Assembly (NCBI GenBank): GCA_002438075.1
Contig: DJSQ01000056.1
Location: 1 to 6,641 of the forward strand
DNA length: 6,641 bases
Direction of reading: 5' to 3'
Source of the DNA: Clostridiales bacterium UBA6330
GTDB taxonomy: Bacteria > Bacillota > Clostridia > Oscillospirales > CAG-272
The notes beneath the pieces were generated by a model. The model did no database searches. It worked only from the letters and a program-made list of their open reading frames with translations, and was not told the origin of the DNA. Shown here piece after piece: positions 6,597-6,641 of the stretch (the stretch's first letter is position 1; each line of letters begins with the position of its first letter). A program made the translations under genes and the position numbers.

Positions 6597-6608
6597 TTGT
6601 TCTCCTTT
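6597..6608 (-). promoter_or_regulatory. Ribosome binding site of addA
   Basis: The minus strand reads AAAGGAG (6602-6608), then AACAA, then ATG at 6596. This near-perfect site with a 5-base spacer fixes the start. No promoter is seen in the 33 bases left before the window edge, which fits transcription from further upstream, possibly through addB. Confidence 0.85.
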
Positions 6609-6641
6609 CTGGGGGAAGACCAAGACCTTGGGACTCTGTCC

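Noticed and set aside
6597..6623. TTG at 6623 as an earlier start for addA
   Set aside because: No ribosome binding site precedes it, whereas AAAGGAG is 5 bases before the ATG at 6596. AddA proteins begin just before the WTxxQ motif.
6610..6641. TGGGGGAAG near the right edge matching the arm end at 70-78, as if the window were flanked by a repeat
   Set aside because: Only nine bases match and the surroundings differ, so it is compatible with chance.

Overview
The window reads as ordinary chromosomal DNA from a GC-rich, low-branching Gram-positive bacterium, most likely an uncultured gut member of the Clostridia (Oscillospirales-like). Three things suggest this: an AddA-type (not RecB-type) recombination nuclease, strong AGGAGG-like ribosome binding sites with a sigma-A consensus promoter, and abundant GC-rich palindromic intergenic repeats of a kind common in these genomes. 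No phylogenetic search was possible, so the assignment is an inference.

Layout. Bases 1-232 hold no gene but carry two strong inverted repeats: 21-bp arms at 1-77 and a 22-bp perfect hairpin at 99-149, with a G-run-rich strand between them. A textbook sigma-A promoter (233-261) and a ribosome binding site follow, and fix the start of the first gene. Bases 295-2370 (+) encode a 691-residue GH78-like (alpha-L-rhamnosidase superfamily) six-hairpin glycosidase, apparently cytoplasmic and lacking the usual C-terminal beta-sandwich domain. Bases 2371-2942 are the gap between two convergent genes. It holds a concentric set of four related ~52-bp palindromic repeats (order A, B, B', A' around a shared centre near 2635) and the intrinsic terminator of the second gene. 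Bases 2943-6596 (-) encode AddA, the 1217-residue helicase-nuclease subunit of AddAB. Its partner addB is not in the window; if linked, it would lie beyond the right edge.

The two genes are convergent, appear functionally unrelated and should be transcribed independently. One serves carbohydrate breakdown, the other double-strand break repair and degradation of foreign DNA. I do not see a new multi-gene system here. The most interesting signals are the concentric repeat structure, the palindromic leader region at the left edge and the C-terminally short glycosidase.
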